Shown: one piece after another, positions 1-5,109 of the stretch | Numbering within the stretch: the stretch's first letter is position 1 | Layout of the letters: the number at the start of each line of letters is the position of its first letter | Source: CAISIP01 sp039934375 | Lineage (GTDB): Bacteria > Pseudomonadota > Gammaproteobacteria > Burkholderiales > Burkholderiaceae_C | Length of the DNA stretch: 5,109 nucleotides | NCBI GenBank assembly: GCA_039934375.1 | Contig: JBDTMH010000298.1 | Span: 1-5,109 of the forward strand | Direction of reading: 5' to 3' | The notes under the pieces: model-generated | Databases searched by the model: none | Seen by the model: only the letters and a program-made list of their open reading frames with translations | What the model was told of the DNA's origin: nothing | Program-made: the position numbers and the translations under genes

Positions 1-15
1 GTCAAGAAGCCCTGA
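1..15 (+). CDS. Probable 3' end of an upstream gene (partial)
   Basis: Frame 1 from the left edge reads Val-Lys-Lys-Pro followed by TGA at 13-15. The terminator that starts about 28 bases later on the same strand implies that a plus-strand transcript enters from the left, and this frame gives the best-placed stop. Another frame stays open through the terminator hairpin, so the choice is an inference. Four residues are too few to name a product. Confidence 0.35.
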   Translation, partial: VKKP

Positions 16-42
16 ATCGACACTGCTTCGCGCAGTTTCGGG
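11..42 (+). other. Imperfect hairpin just upstream of the terminator
   Basis: ACTGC (22-26) and GCAGT (32-36) form a 5-bp stem around a five-base loop. Outside it, CCTGAA (11-16) can pair with TTCGGG (37-42) if one T-G wobble is allowed, leaving 17-21 as a bulge. The structure overlaps the presumed stop codon and stacks directly before the terminator stem. It may be a second terminator-protecting or mRNA 3'-end stem, but could be chance in GC-rich sequence. Confidence 0.35.
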
Positions 43-68
43 AAAGCCACCTTCGGGTGGTTTTTTTT
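43..68 (+). terminator. Rho-independent terminator with UUCG tetraloop
   Basis: CCACC (47-51), loop TTCG (52-55) and GGTGG (56-60) form a perfect stem followed by eight T residues (61-68). AAAG at 43-46 can pair with the first four Ts, extending the stem in the usual A-tract/U-tract manner. It ends the gene entering from the left. Read on the minus strand, the same stem is followed only by CTTTCCC, so it would be at best a weak terminator for the OmpA-type gene that converges on it and stops at 88. Confidence 0.9.
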
Positions 69-87
69 GCCGACGGTCTGCGTTCGT

Positions 88-720
88 TTATCGCACCTGG
101 ATCTCGACGCGCCGGTTGCGTGCTTCGGCCACGCCGTCGCGCGTGGGCACCAGCAACTCGCGCCGCCCGCGGCCCACCGCCTCGATTCGCACGGGGTCTA
201 CGCCTTTCTCGATCAGCCGGGCTCGCACGATGCGTGCGCGCTGCATTGAAATCTCGTCGTTGATGGTGTCCGTCCCGACCGTATCCGTATGCCCGACGAC
301 GCGAATCTCGGGCGCAGGAAAGCGGCCGATTTCTGCCAGTATTTCGTTGATCCTTTGCGCCGAGTCGTTCGTGAAACGGTCACCACCGGTCTCGAAATAG
401 ACCAGGTAACTCCGGCGTTCGGCTGGCATCAGGTCGTACAGGGCCTTGAAGCGCGCGCGTACCTCGGCCGGGTCAGCCACCGAGGTCTGCACGTCGTTCG
501 CGCCGACACTTGCCGTCGCGTAGGGCTGCGACAACGTGGCTTCCTGTCCGCTCGACGAGCGCACCACCAGCGCGCTGGCGCTGCCGTCTGCCTGCGGCAG
601 CAGCACGACGCGGTCCGGTTTGATCAATGCAGGGGCGGCGGGCGGGGGCGCCTGGCAGGCTGCCAATAGACCGGTCAGGGCCGCGATGACCAGCGCGCAG
701 CGAAAGCGTTCAGGGGCCAT
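88..720 (-). CDS. OmpA-family peptidoglycan-binding lipoprotein
   Basis: This 210-residue protein is predicted to be an outer-membrane lipoprotein that binds peptidoglycan non-covalently and so ties the outer membrane to the wall. A hydrophobic signal (about residues 8-21) ends in the lipobox Leu-Ala-Ala-Cys, so Cys22 should be lipidated. Gln at +2 carries no inner-membrane retention signal. A Pro/Ala-rich linker and a variable region (about 25-85) precede an OmpA-like C-terminal domain (about 105-210). That domain carries His-Thr-Asp 144-146, Gly149, the Ile-Ser-x-x-Arg-Ala helix motif (157-162) and Asn-Arg-Arg 202-204, the usual diaminopimelate-contact and signature positions. ATG at 720 is chosen because it gives the signal peptide and has GAGG six bases upstream. 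Starts further upstream in this frame would read through the fecR-like gene. The gene overlaps that gene by 11 bases, suggesting coupled translation. Family assignment is firm; the precise physiological role is unknown. Confidence 0.92.
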   Translation of the reverse strand: MAPERFRCALVIAALTGLLAACQAPPPAAPALIKPDRVVLLPQADGSASALVVRSSSGQEATLSQPYATASVGANDVQTSVADPAEVRARFKALYDLMPAERRSYLVYFETGGDRFTNDSAQRINEILAEIGRFPAPEIRVVGHTDTVGTDTINDEISMQRARIVRARLIEKGVDPVRIEAVGRGRRELLVPTRDGVAEARNRRVEIQVR

Positions 721-1165
721 CACCGACCTCGACGATGAAATCCGTGCCCCGGATTCCAAGGGTGGTCGTGGCGGTGCTGACGCGAACCGCTTCCCGACGG
801 TGGCGCCCGACCAGACCGGTGATATACCGCATGGCCCCGCTGAAGATCGACGTGTCGACATTGCCTTCCTGGGTTTGCGGGTCAAACTTGAATTGATTGA
901 GGACCAGCGTGGCGCCGGAGCCCAGGCTGATGCGCGTATCGTCACGCAACGTGATTCCGGCGGCACCTCCTGCCGGCACGACAACGCGGTCTTTCTCCAG
1001 CAACCGATCGCCGACACGAAGCGGCATGGAAGCACCGTCGCGCTCGACGCGCACTGCACCCTGCACAAGTTTGGCGGTCCCGCTTTCGTCGGCCCATACC
1101 GGCAGGCTCGCTCCGGCACCGCTGAGCAGCGCGATTGTCAAGACAGTGTTGCACAAATGGGTCAT
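710..1165 (-). CDS. Short secreted FecR-domain protein
   Basis: This 151-residue protein has an N-terminal signal peptide, with hydrophobic residues about 7-20 and a likely signal peptidase I site after Val-Trp-Ala 23-25, so it should act in the periplasm. Residues about 28-95 form a FecR-type beta domain: Gly-Ala-Val at 36-38, Gly-Asp at 52-53, and a Gly-rich stretch leading to Thr-Leu-Arg-Asp-Asp-Thr-Arg-Ile-Ser-Leu (72-81). The Leu-Gly-Ile-Arg-Gly-Thr-Asp-Phe motif at 136-143 is typical of this subgroup, which often ends soon after, so the short length need not mean truncation. Unlike the FecR iron-dicitrate sensor it has no transmembrane anti-sigma helix, and no sigma-factor gene is nearby. 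The ATG at 1165 is the only usual start: an in-frame TGA lies at about 1238-1240, with no ATG, GTG or TTG between. The ribosome site is weak (AAGGCGAAG). The gene probably leads a two-gene operon with the OmpA-type lipoprotein. Its ligand and function are unknown. Confidence 0.88.
   Translation of the reverse strand: MTHLCNTVLTIALLSGAGASLPVWADESGTAKLVQGAVRVERDGASMPLRVGDRLLEKDRVVVPAGGAAGITLRDDTRISLGSGATLVLNQFKFDPQTQEGNVDTSIFSGAMRYITGLVGRHRREAVRVSTATTTLGIRGTDFIVEVGDGP
727..730 (-). promoter_or_regulatory. Ribosome binding site of the OmpA-type gene
   Basis: GAGG on the minus strand, six bases before the ATG at 720, lies inside the end of the fecR-like coding region. It supports the chosen start and re-initiation after the upstream gene's stop at 710-712. 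Confidence 0.65.
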
Positions 1166-1261
1166 GGGTTTCTTCGCCTTGTCTGCGATGGTGGGCAGGA
1201 ACTTTCGGGCGTCATGGATGGCGGGGTCTGCAAGCCATCAAACATAGAAGTCTTTAACGCG

Positions 1262-1290
1262 ATCTTATGTCGTTTCCTGCCGCATGTCTG
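1262..1290 (-). promoter_or_regulatory. Candidate sigma-70 promoter for the fecR-like operon
   Basis: On the minus strand CAGACA (1285-1290, 4 of 6 to TTGACA) and TAAGAT (1262-1267, 4 of 6 to TATAAT) are spaced by 17 bases. Transcription would start near 1255, leaving a leader of about 90 bases before the ATG at 1165. This is pattern matching only, and weaker boxes exist nearby. Confidence 0.28.
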
Positions 1291-1334
1291 CCAGTTTTAG
1301 CTGCCCTTTTTTCTGCTGCGGCGTGCGTGGCATC

Positions 1335-1340
1335 AATAAT
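1335..1340 (+). promoter_or_regulatory. Possible -10 box for the large PBP-like gene
   Basis: AATAAT matches the TATAAT consensus at 5 of 6 positions. It lies only 8 bases before the ATG at 1349, which would make the transcript nearly leaderless. No good -35 box sits 16-18 bases upstream; TTCTGC at 1311-1316 matches poorly. It may be coincidental, with the true promoter further upstream. Confidence 0.18.
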
Positions 1341-1348
1341 GGACGCCT

Positions 1349-4300
1349 ATGCACTCCCATTCAGATTCCGATCGCGGCATGACTGGCGCGGATGAATCCG
1401 TCGTCGACCGGCCCGCGGGTCTTTCGCGCTGGAAGCGGCTGGGCCTGTGGTTGCTGGCCACCTTTCTGGTGTCCACTTTTGCCGTCGCCTTATGGACGGT
1501 CGTTGACGAGGTCCGGACCTCCCGCTACCAGGCAACACGCCTGGCGGCGCTGGACCGCAAGCTGCAATACGCGGTGCGCTCGGGGCCCAGCGACGCCATC
1601 CGTTATCCAGGCAACGGTCCGTACGACCAGCGCCTGGGCTACCACGCCCTGCCGCGATTTCTCGATCGCCTGCAGACACAGGGCTGGCAGATCACCGATC
1701 AGGCTCGGATCTCGCCCGAGCTGCAGGACGTCATGGACCGCGGCCTGTTTGCCCCCTATGCTGAAAAGAACCAGGCTGGACTCGCACTGCTGGACTGCCG
1801 CGCCGAGCCGCTGCATGTCGCGCGCCTGCCGCAGCGCGCGTATGGCCGATTCGATGCCATTCCGCCGCTGGTCGTCGATACGCTGCTGTTCATCGAAGAC
1901 CGGGATCTGCTCGACGACGGCCGGCCGCGGATGAACCCGGCGATCAATTGGAGCCGGCTGCTGCGGGCCGTGGCCGACCAGGCCTGGAGCTGGATCGATC
2001 CGGAGCACCAGACGCCCGGCGGCAGCACACTGGCCACCCAGATCGAGAAATACCGCCATTCCAGCGGCGGGCGCACCGCTTCGGCGCGCGACAAGCTGCA
2101 CCAGATAGCCTCGGCCTCGCTGCGCGCCTATATCGACGGCGAAAACACATTGCCACGCCGTCGCCAGATCGTCGTTGACTATCTGGACACGGTGCCGTTG
2201 GCGGCGCGTCCCGGCATCGGCGAGATCCACGGACTCGGCGATGCCCTGGCGGCCTGGTATGGGCGGGGATTCGACGAGGTCAACGGCTTGCTGATCGCCG
2301 ACGCTGGAGATACAGCGGCGCAAAGCGGCCTGTTGGGGCGCCAGGCGCTGGCATTCAAGCAGGTGCTGTCGCTGCTGCTCGCCCAGCGCCGCCCGTCGTA
2401 TTACCTGGGCCGGCCCGATGTCGAGACCGGTCTGGGGGAATTGGCGAATGCCCATCTACGGGTGCTGGCCGAGTCCGGCTTGATATCGCCGGCACTGCGC
2501 GACGCGGCTTTGCCGCTGGCGCTGAATCTGCAAACCGGCGCGCCGCCGCGCGACGAATTGCTCGCCAGCGTCCCCTTCAGTGAACGCAAGGCGGCCACCG
2601 CGTTGCGCAGCCGCCTGGGCGGCCTTCTGGGTGTTACGCGCAGCTACGAGTTGGACCGTATCGACGCGCAGGTCGACAGCAGCATTGACGGCCAGGCGCA
2701 GCGCGCCGGTGTGGCGCTGCTGGGCAGTCTGTCGCAACGCGAGGGTGCCCGGGCAGCCGGACTGTACGGACCATACTTGCTCAATGAACGCGACGACCCG
2801 AGCCATCTGGTGTTCAGCTTCACATTGTTCGAGCGCGGCGAGCAGGTCAACCGGCTGCGGGTGCAGACCGACAACCTGAACCAGCCCTTCGACATCAATG
2901 AAGGCGCCCGGCTCGACCTGGGATCGACCGCCAAATTGCGTACCTTGGTTACCTATCTGAGTCTGGTGGCCGAAATGCATGCCCGCTGGGCCGATCTGGG
3001 AGCCACGGAACTAGCGGCGACAGATATCGACGCGCGCGACGCGCTCGGCCTGTGGGCGCGTCAATATCTGCAACATGCCAGCGACCGCGCCCTCCAGCCC
3101 ATGCTCGACGCGGCCATGTTGCGCAGTTATTCGGCCAATCCGGCTGAGGGTTTCTTCACCGGTGGCGGACTGCACCATTTCGGCAACTTCGAGGCGGCGG
3201 ACAACAACCGGGTGCTGACGGTGCACGAGGCCACCACCCGCTCGGTCAACCTGGTCTACATCCGTCTGATGCGCGACCTGGTGCGGCATCTGATGTTCGA
3301 GGAGGAGGGCAGCGCGGCCGCACTGCGCGCTGATCGGGATGACCCGGTGCGGCAGGCGCTGCTGGCCCGGTTTGCCGACAAGGAGGGACGCGAATACCTG
3401 GCGCGGTTCTTCCGCGAAATGCAGGGTCTCACGCCCGATGAGTTGGTGGCGCAACTGCTCAAGGGCCACAACCTGTCCCACGCACGTCTTGCAAGTGTGT
3501 TCGGCGCGCTGTATCCGAAGGGCGATGCGATTGCGCTGGCCGCGTTCGTGCTGCGCTACCAACCGGACACAAGTCTCGCCGGCGGCGAACTGGCGCAGTT
3601 GTTTGCGCGCTACGGTGGCGGCCAGATGTCACTGGCCGATCGGGGTTACGTGGCCGGCGTGCATCCGCTGGCGCTGTGGCTGACCGGACACCGACTGGGT
3701 GCACCGGACGCCAGCTTGTCCGACGCCATGGCGGCCAGCGTGGCTGAGCGCCAGCAGGTCTACGGCTGGCTGTTCCGTTCGCGCAACCGCGACGGCCAGG
3801 ACCGGCGCATCCGAACCTTGCTCGAGATCGACGCGTTTGCCCGGATCCAGCAGCGCTGGCAACGCCTGGGCTATCCCTTCGAGGTGCTGACACCGTCGTA
3901 CGCCAGTGCGCTCGGCGCATCCGGTGACCGTCCGTCTGCGCTGGCCGAACTGATGGGCATCATCGTCAATGGCGGACTGCGCAAACCGGTGGCGCGGCTC
4001 GAGTCGCTGGTGTTCGCGCGCGACACGCCCTACGAGACCCGCCTGGCCTATCGCCCGCAAAAGGTCGAGCGCGTGCTCGATGCGGCGGTGGCGGCGACGG
4101 CGCGCGAGACCTTGATCGGGGTGGTGCAGGAGGGCACGGGCCGCCGACTCAAGGACGCGTTCGTGCGGGACGATGGCAGCCCGGTCGCCGTAGGCGCAAA
4201 GACGGGCACCGGCGACCATCGCTATTACACCTATGACAAGGGTGGAGCCCAGGTGACGTCGCGTGTCGTCAGCCGTTCGGCGACGCTGATGTTTCTGCTC

Positions 4301-4447
4301 GGCGAGCGCTACTACGGCACACTGATGGTGTTCGTCAACGAGCCTTATGCCGCCGACTACCGCTTCACCAGCGCCTTGCCGAGTCAGTTGCTCAAGGCAA
4401 TGGCACCCAGCCTGGAGTCGCTGCTCGACGGCACCGCTTGCCGCTGA
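1349..4447 (+). CDS. Large class A penicillin-binding protein-like transglycosylase/transpeptidase
   Basis: This 1032-residue protein is predicted to polymerise lipid II and cross-link peptidoglycan on the periplasmic face of the inner membrane. After a short cytoplasmic tail, with Arg-Trp-Lys-Arg at 27-30, one membrane helix spans about 31-52. Residues about 165-320 form a GT51 glycosyltransferase domain. Motif I has Glu183-Asp184; motif II is Gly-Gly-Ser-Thr-Leu at 224-228 with Gln231 and Lys234; motif III is Lys249-Leu-His-Gln252, with Gln where the second catalytic Glu is expected; motif IV is Ile274 to Tyr278-Leu-Asp280. The transpeptidase domain has Ser526-Thr-Ala-Lys529 (SxxK), Ser632-Val-Asn634 (SxN) and Lys951-Thr-Gly953 (KTG), so its active site looks intact. 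At 1032 residues it exceeds the common 720-850 of class A enzymes, mainly through extra sequence between these motifs. ATG 1349 is the earliest start possible, because an in-frame TAA sits at 1337-1339; GGA at 1341-1343 is a weak ribosome site. The Met at residue 11 is an alternative start. I believe similar long proteins occur in Pseudomonas and Burkholderiales, from memory only. Confidence 0.9.
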   Translation: MHSHSDSDRGMTGADESVVDRPAGLSRWKRLGLWLLATFLVSTFAVALWTVVDEVRTSRYQATRLAALDRKLQYAVRSGPSDAIRYPGNGPYDQRLGYHALPRFLDRLQTQGWQITDQARISPELQDVMDRGLFAPYAEKNQAGLALLDCRAEPLHVARLPQRAYGRFDAIPPLVVDTLLFIEDRDLLDDGRPRMNPAINWSRLLRAVADQAWSWIDPEHQTPGGSTLATQIEKYRHSSGGRTASARDKLHQIASASLRAYIDGENTLPRRRQIVVDYLDTVPLAARPGIGEIHGLGDALAAWYGRGFDEVNGLLIADAGDTAAQSGLLGRQALAFKQVLSLLLAQRRPSYYLGRPDVETGLGELANAHLRVLAESGLISPALRDAALPLALNLQTGAPPRDELLASVPFSERKAATALRSRLGGLLGVTRSYELDRIDAQVDSSIDGQAQRAGVALLGSLSQREGARAAGLYGPYLLNERDDPSHLVFSFTLFERGEQVNRLRVQTDNLNQPFDINEGARLDLGSTAKLRTLVTYLSLVAEMHARWADLGATELAATDIDARDALGLWARQYLQHASDRALQPMLDAAMLRSYSANPAEGFFTGGGLHHFGNFEAADNNRVLTVHEATTRSVNLVYIRLMRDLVRHLMFEEEGSAAALRADRDDPVRQALLARFADKEGREYLARFFREMQGLTPDELVAQLLKGHNLSHARLASVFGALYPKGDAIALAAFVLRYQPDTSLAGGELAQLFARYGGGQMSLADRGYVAGVHPLALWLTGHRLGAPDASLSDAMAASVAERQQVYGWLFRSRNRDGQDRRIRTLLEIDAFARIQQRWQRLGYPFEVLTPSYASALGASGDRPSALAELMGIIVNGGLRKPVARLESLVFARDTPYETRLAYRPQKVERVLDAAVAATARETLIGVVQEGTGRRLKDAFVRDDGSPVAVGAKTGTGDHRYYTYDKGGAQVTSRVVSRSATLMFLLGERYYGTLMVFVNEPYAADYRFTSALPSQLLKAMAPSLESLLDGTACR

Positions 4448-4470
4448 CCGCGGCTAGCCGTGCCGTCAGC
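4443..4470. terminator. Bulged inverted repeat between convergent genes
   Basis: GCTGAC (4443-4448) pairs with GTCAGC (4465-4470). Inside, CGCGG (4449-4453) pairs with CCGTG (4458-4462, one wobble) around the loop CTAG, leaving CC at 4463-4464 as a bulge. The core CGGCTAGCCG (4451-4460) is a perfect 10-base palindrome. The structure includes the stop codons of both flanking genes and can fold in either transcript. Neither side has a T-run, so it is not a standard intrinsic terminator. It may help end or protect both convergent mRNAs. Confidence 0.4.
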
Positions 4471-4735
4471 CCTTGCTCGGCGCGCTCCAGCGCCGGCGCG
4501 CGTACAGGCCGATGAAAGCGCAGCCCAGCAGCAATGCAAACCAGCCGACGGCGGCGGCCTGCGCAATGGTGTTGCCCAGGTCGGATGCGTGCAGGAAATA
4601 CGGGGCCAGCAGCACGCACAGGCCAATCAGGGCGCACAAAACGCCCTTGAACAGCAGTTCGTTGTCGGCCTTGCGGTCGGTTGCGCGGTTGACTGCATTG
4701 TTGAGGCGGTTCTTGGGGGCGGAGGGCAGTGGCAT
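4466..4735 (-). CDS. Small hypothetical protein with two membrane segments
   Basis: I do not recognise this 89-residue protein. A polar, basic N-terminus (about 1-27, with Lys8-Asn-Arg10 and Arg21-Lys22) is followed by two hydrophobic segments (about 28-48 and 57-79). A short loop containing His49-Ala-Ser-Asp-Leu-Gly joins them, and the protein ends with Arg80-Arg-Arg82 and a basic tail. By the positive-inside rule both ends should be cytoplasmic and the loop periplasmic, an inner-membrane hairpin. The coding pattern is credible because hydrophobic stretches and charge flanks are coherent in this frame only. The overlapping plus-strand frame looks like a shadow. ATG at 4735 has only a weak upstream purine stretch (GAAGAA). 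It lies 52 bases downstream of the YycJ-like gene on the same strand, so co-transcription is likely. Confidence 0.75.
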   Translation of the reverse strand: MPLPSAPKNRLNNAVNRATDRKADNELLFKGVLCALIGLCVLLAPYFLHASDLGNTIAQAAAVGWFALLLGCAFIGLYARRRWSAPSKG

Positions 4736-4750
4736 GGAGATTTCTTCGTG

Positions 4751-4766
4751 GGCGGCAATTGTCGCC
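4751..4766. repeat. 16-base near-palindrome ahead of the small membrane gene
   Basis: GGCGGCAATTGTCGCC is a palindrome with one mismatched pair (G-T on the plus strand, A-C on the minus). In the minus-strand transcript the alternative stem GCGGC/GCCGC with a seven-base loop can form. It lies in the 52-base gap between the two minus-strand genes, 15 bases before the start at 4735. It could be an operator, an mRNA processing or translation-control stem, or chance. Confidence 0.3.
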
Positions 4767-4787
4767 GCTTTGGGCGCTGCGACGTAG

Positions 4788-5109
4788 TTACCCGACCGTC
4801 AACCATTCGGTGCCGAGAATCTGATCGGCGACTGCAATGTCGGCCGCCGCGCGGTCCAGTGCTTCGGCCAGCGCGGCTCGGGCCAGCTCTGGCCGGTTGT
4901 TCTGACGACTCAGATGCGCGGCCACGACCGTGCCCAGGCCCGGATGCAAAAGCGCGCGAGCGATCGCGCCGGCACGGGCGTTGGACAGGTGGCCGTGTGT
5001 ACCGCCGACCCGCTTCTTGAGGAAGGCCGGGTAGGCGCCACCGGCGAGCATGTCGGCGTCGTGGTTGCATTCGAGCAGCAAGGCCTGGCAGGCGGCCAGC
5101 TGGGTCAGC
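4788..5109 (-). CDS. YycJ/WalJ-like metallo-beta-lactamase-fold hydrolase, C-terminal part
   Basis: The frame is open from the right edge to TAA at 4788-4790 and encodes the last 106 residues; the start and the main HxHxDH metal motif lie outside the window. Visible are Leu-Glu-Cys-Asn-His-Asp near the fragment's start, a Tyr-Pro-x-Phe-Leu-Lys stretch, Gly-His-Leu-Ser-Asn, and Ala-His-Leu-Ser-x-x-Asn-Asn-Arg-Pro-Glu-Leu-Ala. This order is the recognisable C-terminal signature of YycJ/WalJ-type proteins, a branch of the metallo-beta-lactamase fold related to RNase Z and PhnP. The His in Ala-His-Leu-Ser is the likely last metal ligand. In Firmicutes, WalJ is tied to cell-wall and replication control and 5'-exonuclease activity has been reported for relatives; for a proteobacterial member the substrate cannot be inferred. 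A TTG at 5079-5081 could mimic a start, but the family signature continues upstream of it to the edge, so the gene is simply cut by the window. Confidence 0.88.
   Translation of the reverse strand, partial: LTQLAACQALLLECNHDADMLAGGAYPAFLKKRVGGTHGHLSNARAGAIARALLHPGLGTVVAAHLSRQNNRPELARAALAEALDRAAADIAVADQILGTEWLTVG

Larger units (their letters stand above)
1166..1348. other. Divergent intergenic region
   Basis: These 183 bases separate the minus-strand fecR-like operon from the plus-strand penicillin-binding-protein-like gene, so both promoters should lie here. The region is more AT-rich than its surroundings around 1236-1275 and 1290-1345. No RNA gene, riboswitch fold or credible open reading frame was recognised. 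Confidence 0.6.

Noticed and set aside
88..1119. Extending the OmpA-type gene upstream to a 343-residue protein
   Set aside because: The extra N-terminus reads the fecR-like gene in the wrong frame. The lipoprotein signal and GAGG ribosome site place the start at 720.
1194..1281. GGCAGGAA / TTCCTGCC inverted repeat in the divergent intergenic region
   Set aside because: The 8-base arms are 72 bases apart. With no further pairing or promoter fit, chance is the simplest explanation.
536..1300. Plus-strand open frame of 254 codons
   Set aside because: It lies antisense to two well-supported genes, has no family resemblance or signal features, and is what GC-rich coding DNA yields by chance.
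1339..1395. Possible 18-codon leader ORF overlapping the start of the PBP-like gene
   Set aside because: It starts at ATG 1339 in another frame without a ribosome site and encodes nothing attenuator-like.
1490..2455. Minus-strand open frame of 321 codons inside the PBP-like gene
   Set aside because: It is antisense to the GT51 domain coding region. Its Gln/Arg/Ala-rich composition is typical of a shadow frame. The 3011-3562 and 3629-4219 minus frames are rejected for the same reason.
4460..5020. Plus-strand open frame of 186 codons
   Set aside because: It is antisense to the small membrane gene and the YycJ-like gene, both of which have coherent protein features.
5079..5081. TTG as start of a 97-residue protein at the right edge
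   Set aside because: The frame stays open to the edge and the residues upstream fit the hydrolase family, so the gene is truncated by the window.
1..5109. CRISPR array, insertion sequence, tRNA or rRNA gene
   Set aside because: No regularly spaced repeats, transposase motifs, terminal inverted repeats or cloverleaf/rRNA-like stretches were seen on either strand.

Overview
The window reads as GC-rich chromosomal DNA of a proteobacterium. It is most likely a betaproteobacterium of the Burkholderiales type. This rests on codon use rich in third-position G/C, a CCACC-TTCG-GGTGG-U8 terminator style, and the kinds of genes present. It is an inference from style and gene content, with no marker gene behind it.

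Layout, left to right. Bases 1-68 hold the probable last codons of a plus-strand gene that enters from the left, then a clear intrinsic terminator. Bases 88-1165 hold a two-gene minus-strand operon. The first gene encodes a secreted, short FecR-domain protein. The second encodes an outer-membrane OmpA-type peptidoglycan-binding lipoprotein, and its start codon lies inside the end of the fecR-like gene. A 183-base divergent intergenic region (1166-1348) separates this operon from a very large plus-strand gene (1349-4447). That gene encodes a 1032-residue membrane-anchored, bifunctional class A penicillin-binding-protein-like enzyme, with a divergent GT51 transglycosylase domain and all three transpeptidase motifs. 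It converges, with only 18 bases between stop codons, on a minus-strand gene for an 89-residue protein with two membrane segments. That gene follows the 3' part of a YycJ/WalJ-like metallo-beta-lactamase-fold hydrolase gene, which runs off the right edge.

The common theme of the left and middle parts is the cell envelope. The lipoprotein should tether outer membrane to peptidoglycan, the FecR-domain protein is periplasmic, and the large enzyme appears built to polymerise and cross-link peptidoglycan. The sequence alone does not show that they act together: they are transcribed divergently from a shared intergenic region, which would allow but does not prove co-regulation. The YycJ-like gene and the small membrane gene are probably one transcription unit, with no evident link to the rest.

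I found no mobile element, CRISPR array, tRNA or rRNA, and nothing that amounts to a clearly new system. The most interesting item is the large transglycosylase/transpeptidase. Its GT51 motifs are unusual, including Gln where the second catalytic Glu is expected, and it has long extra segments between its transpeptidase motifs.
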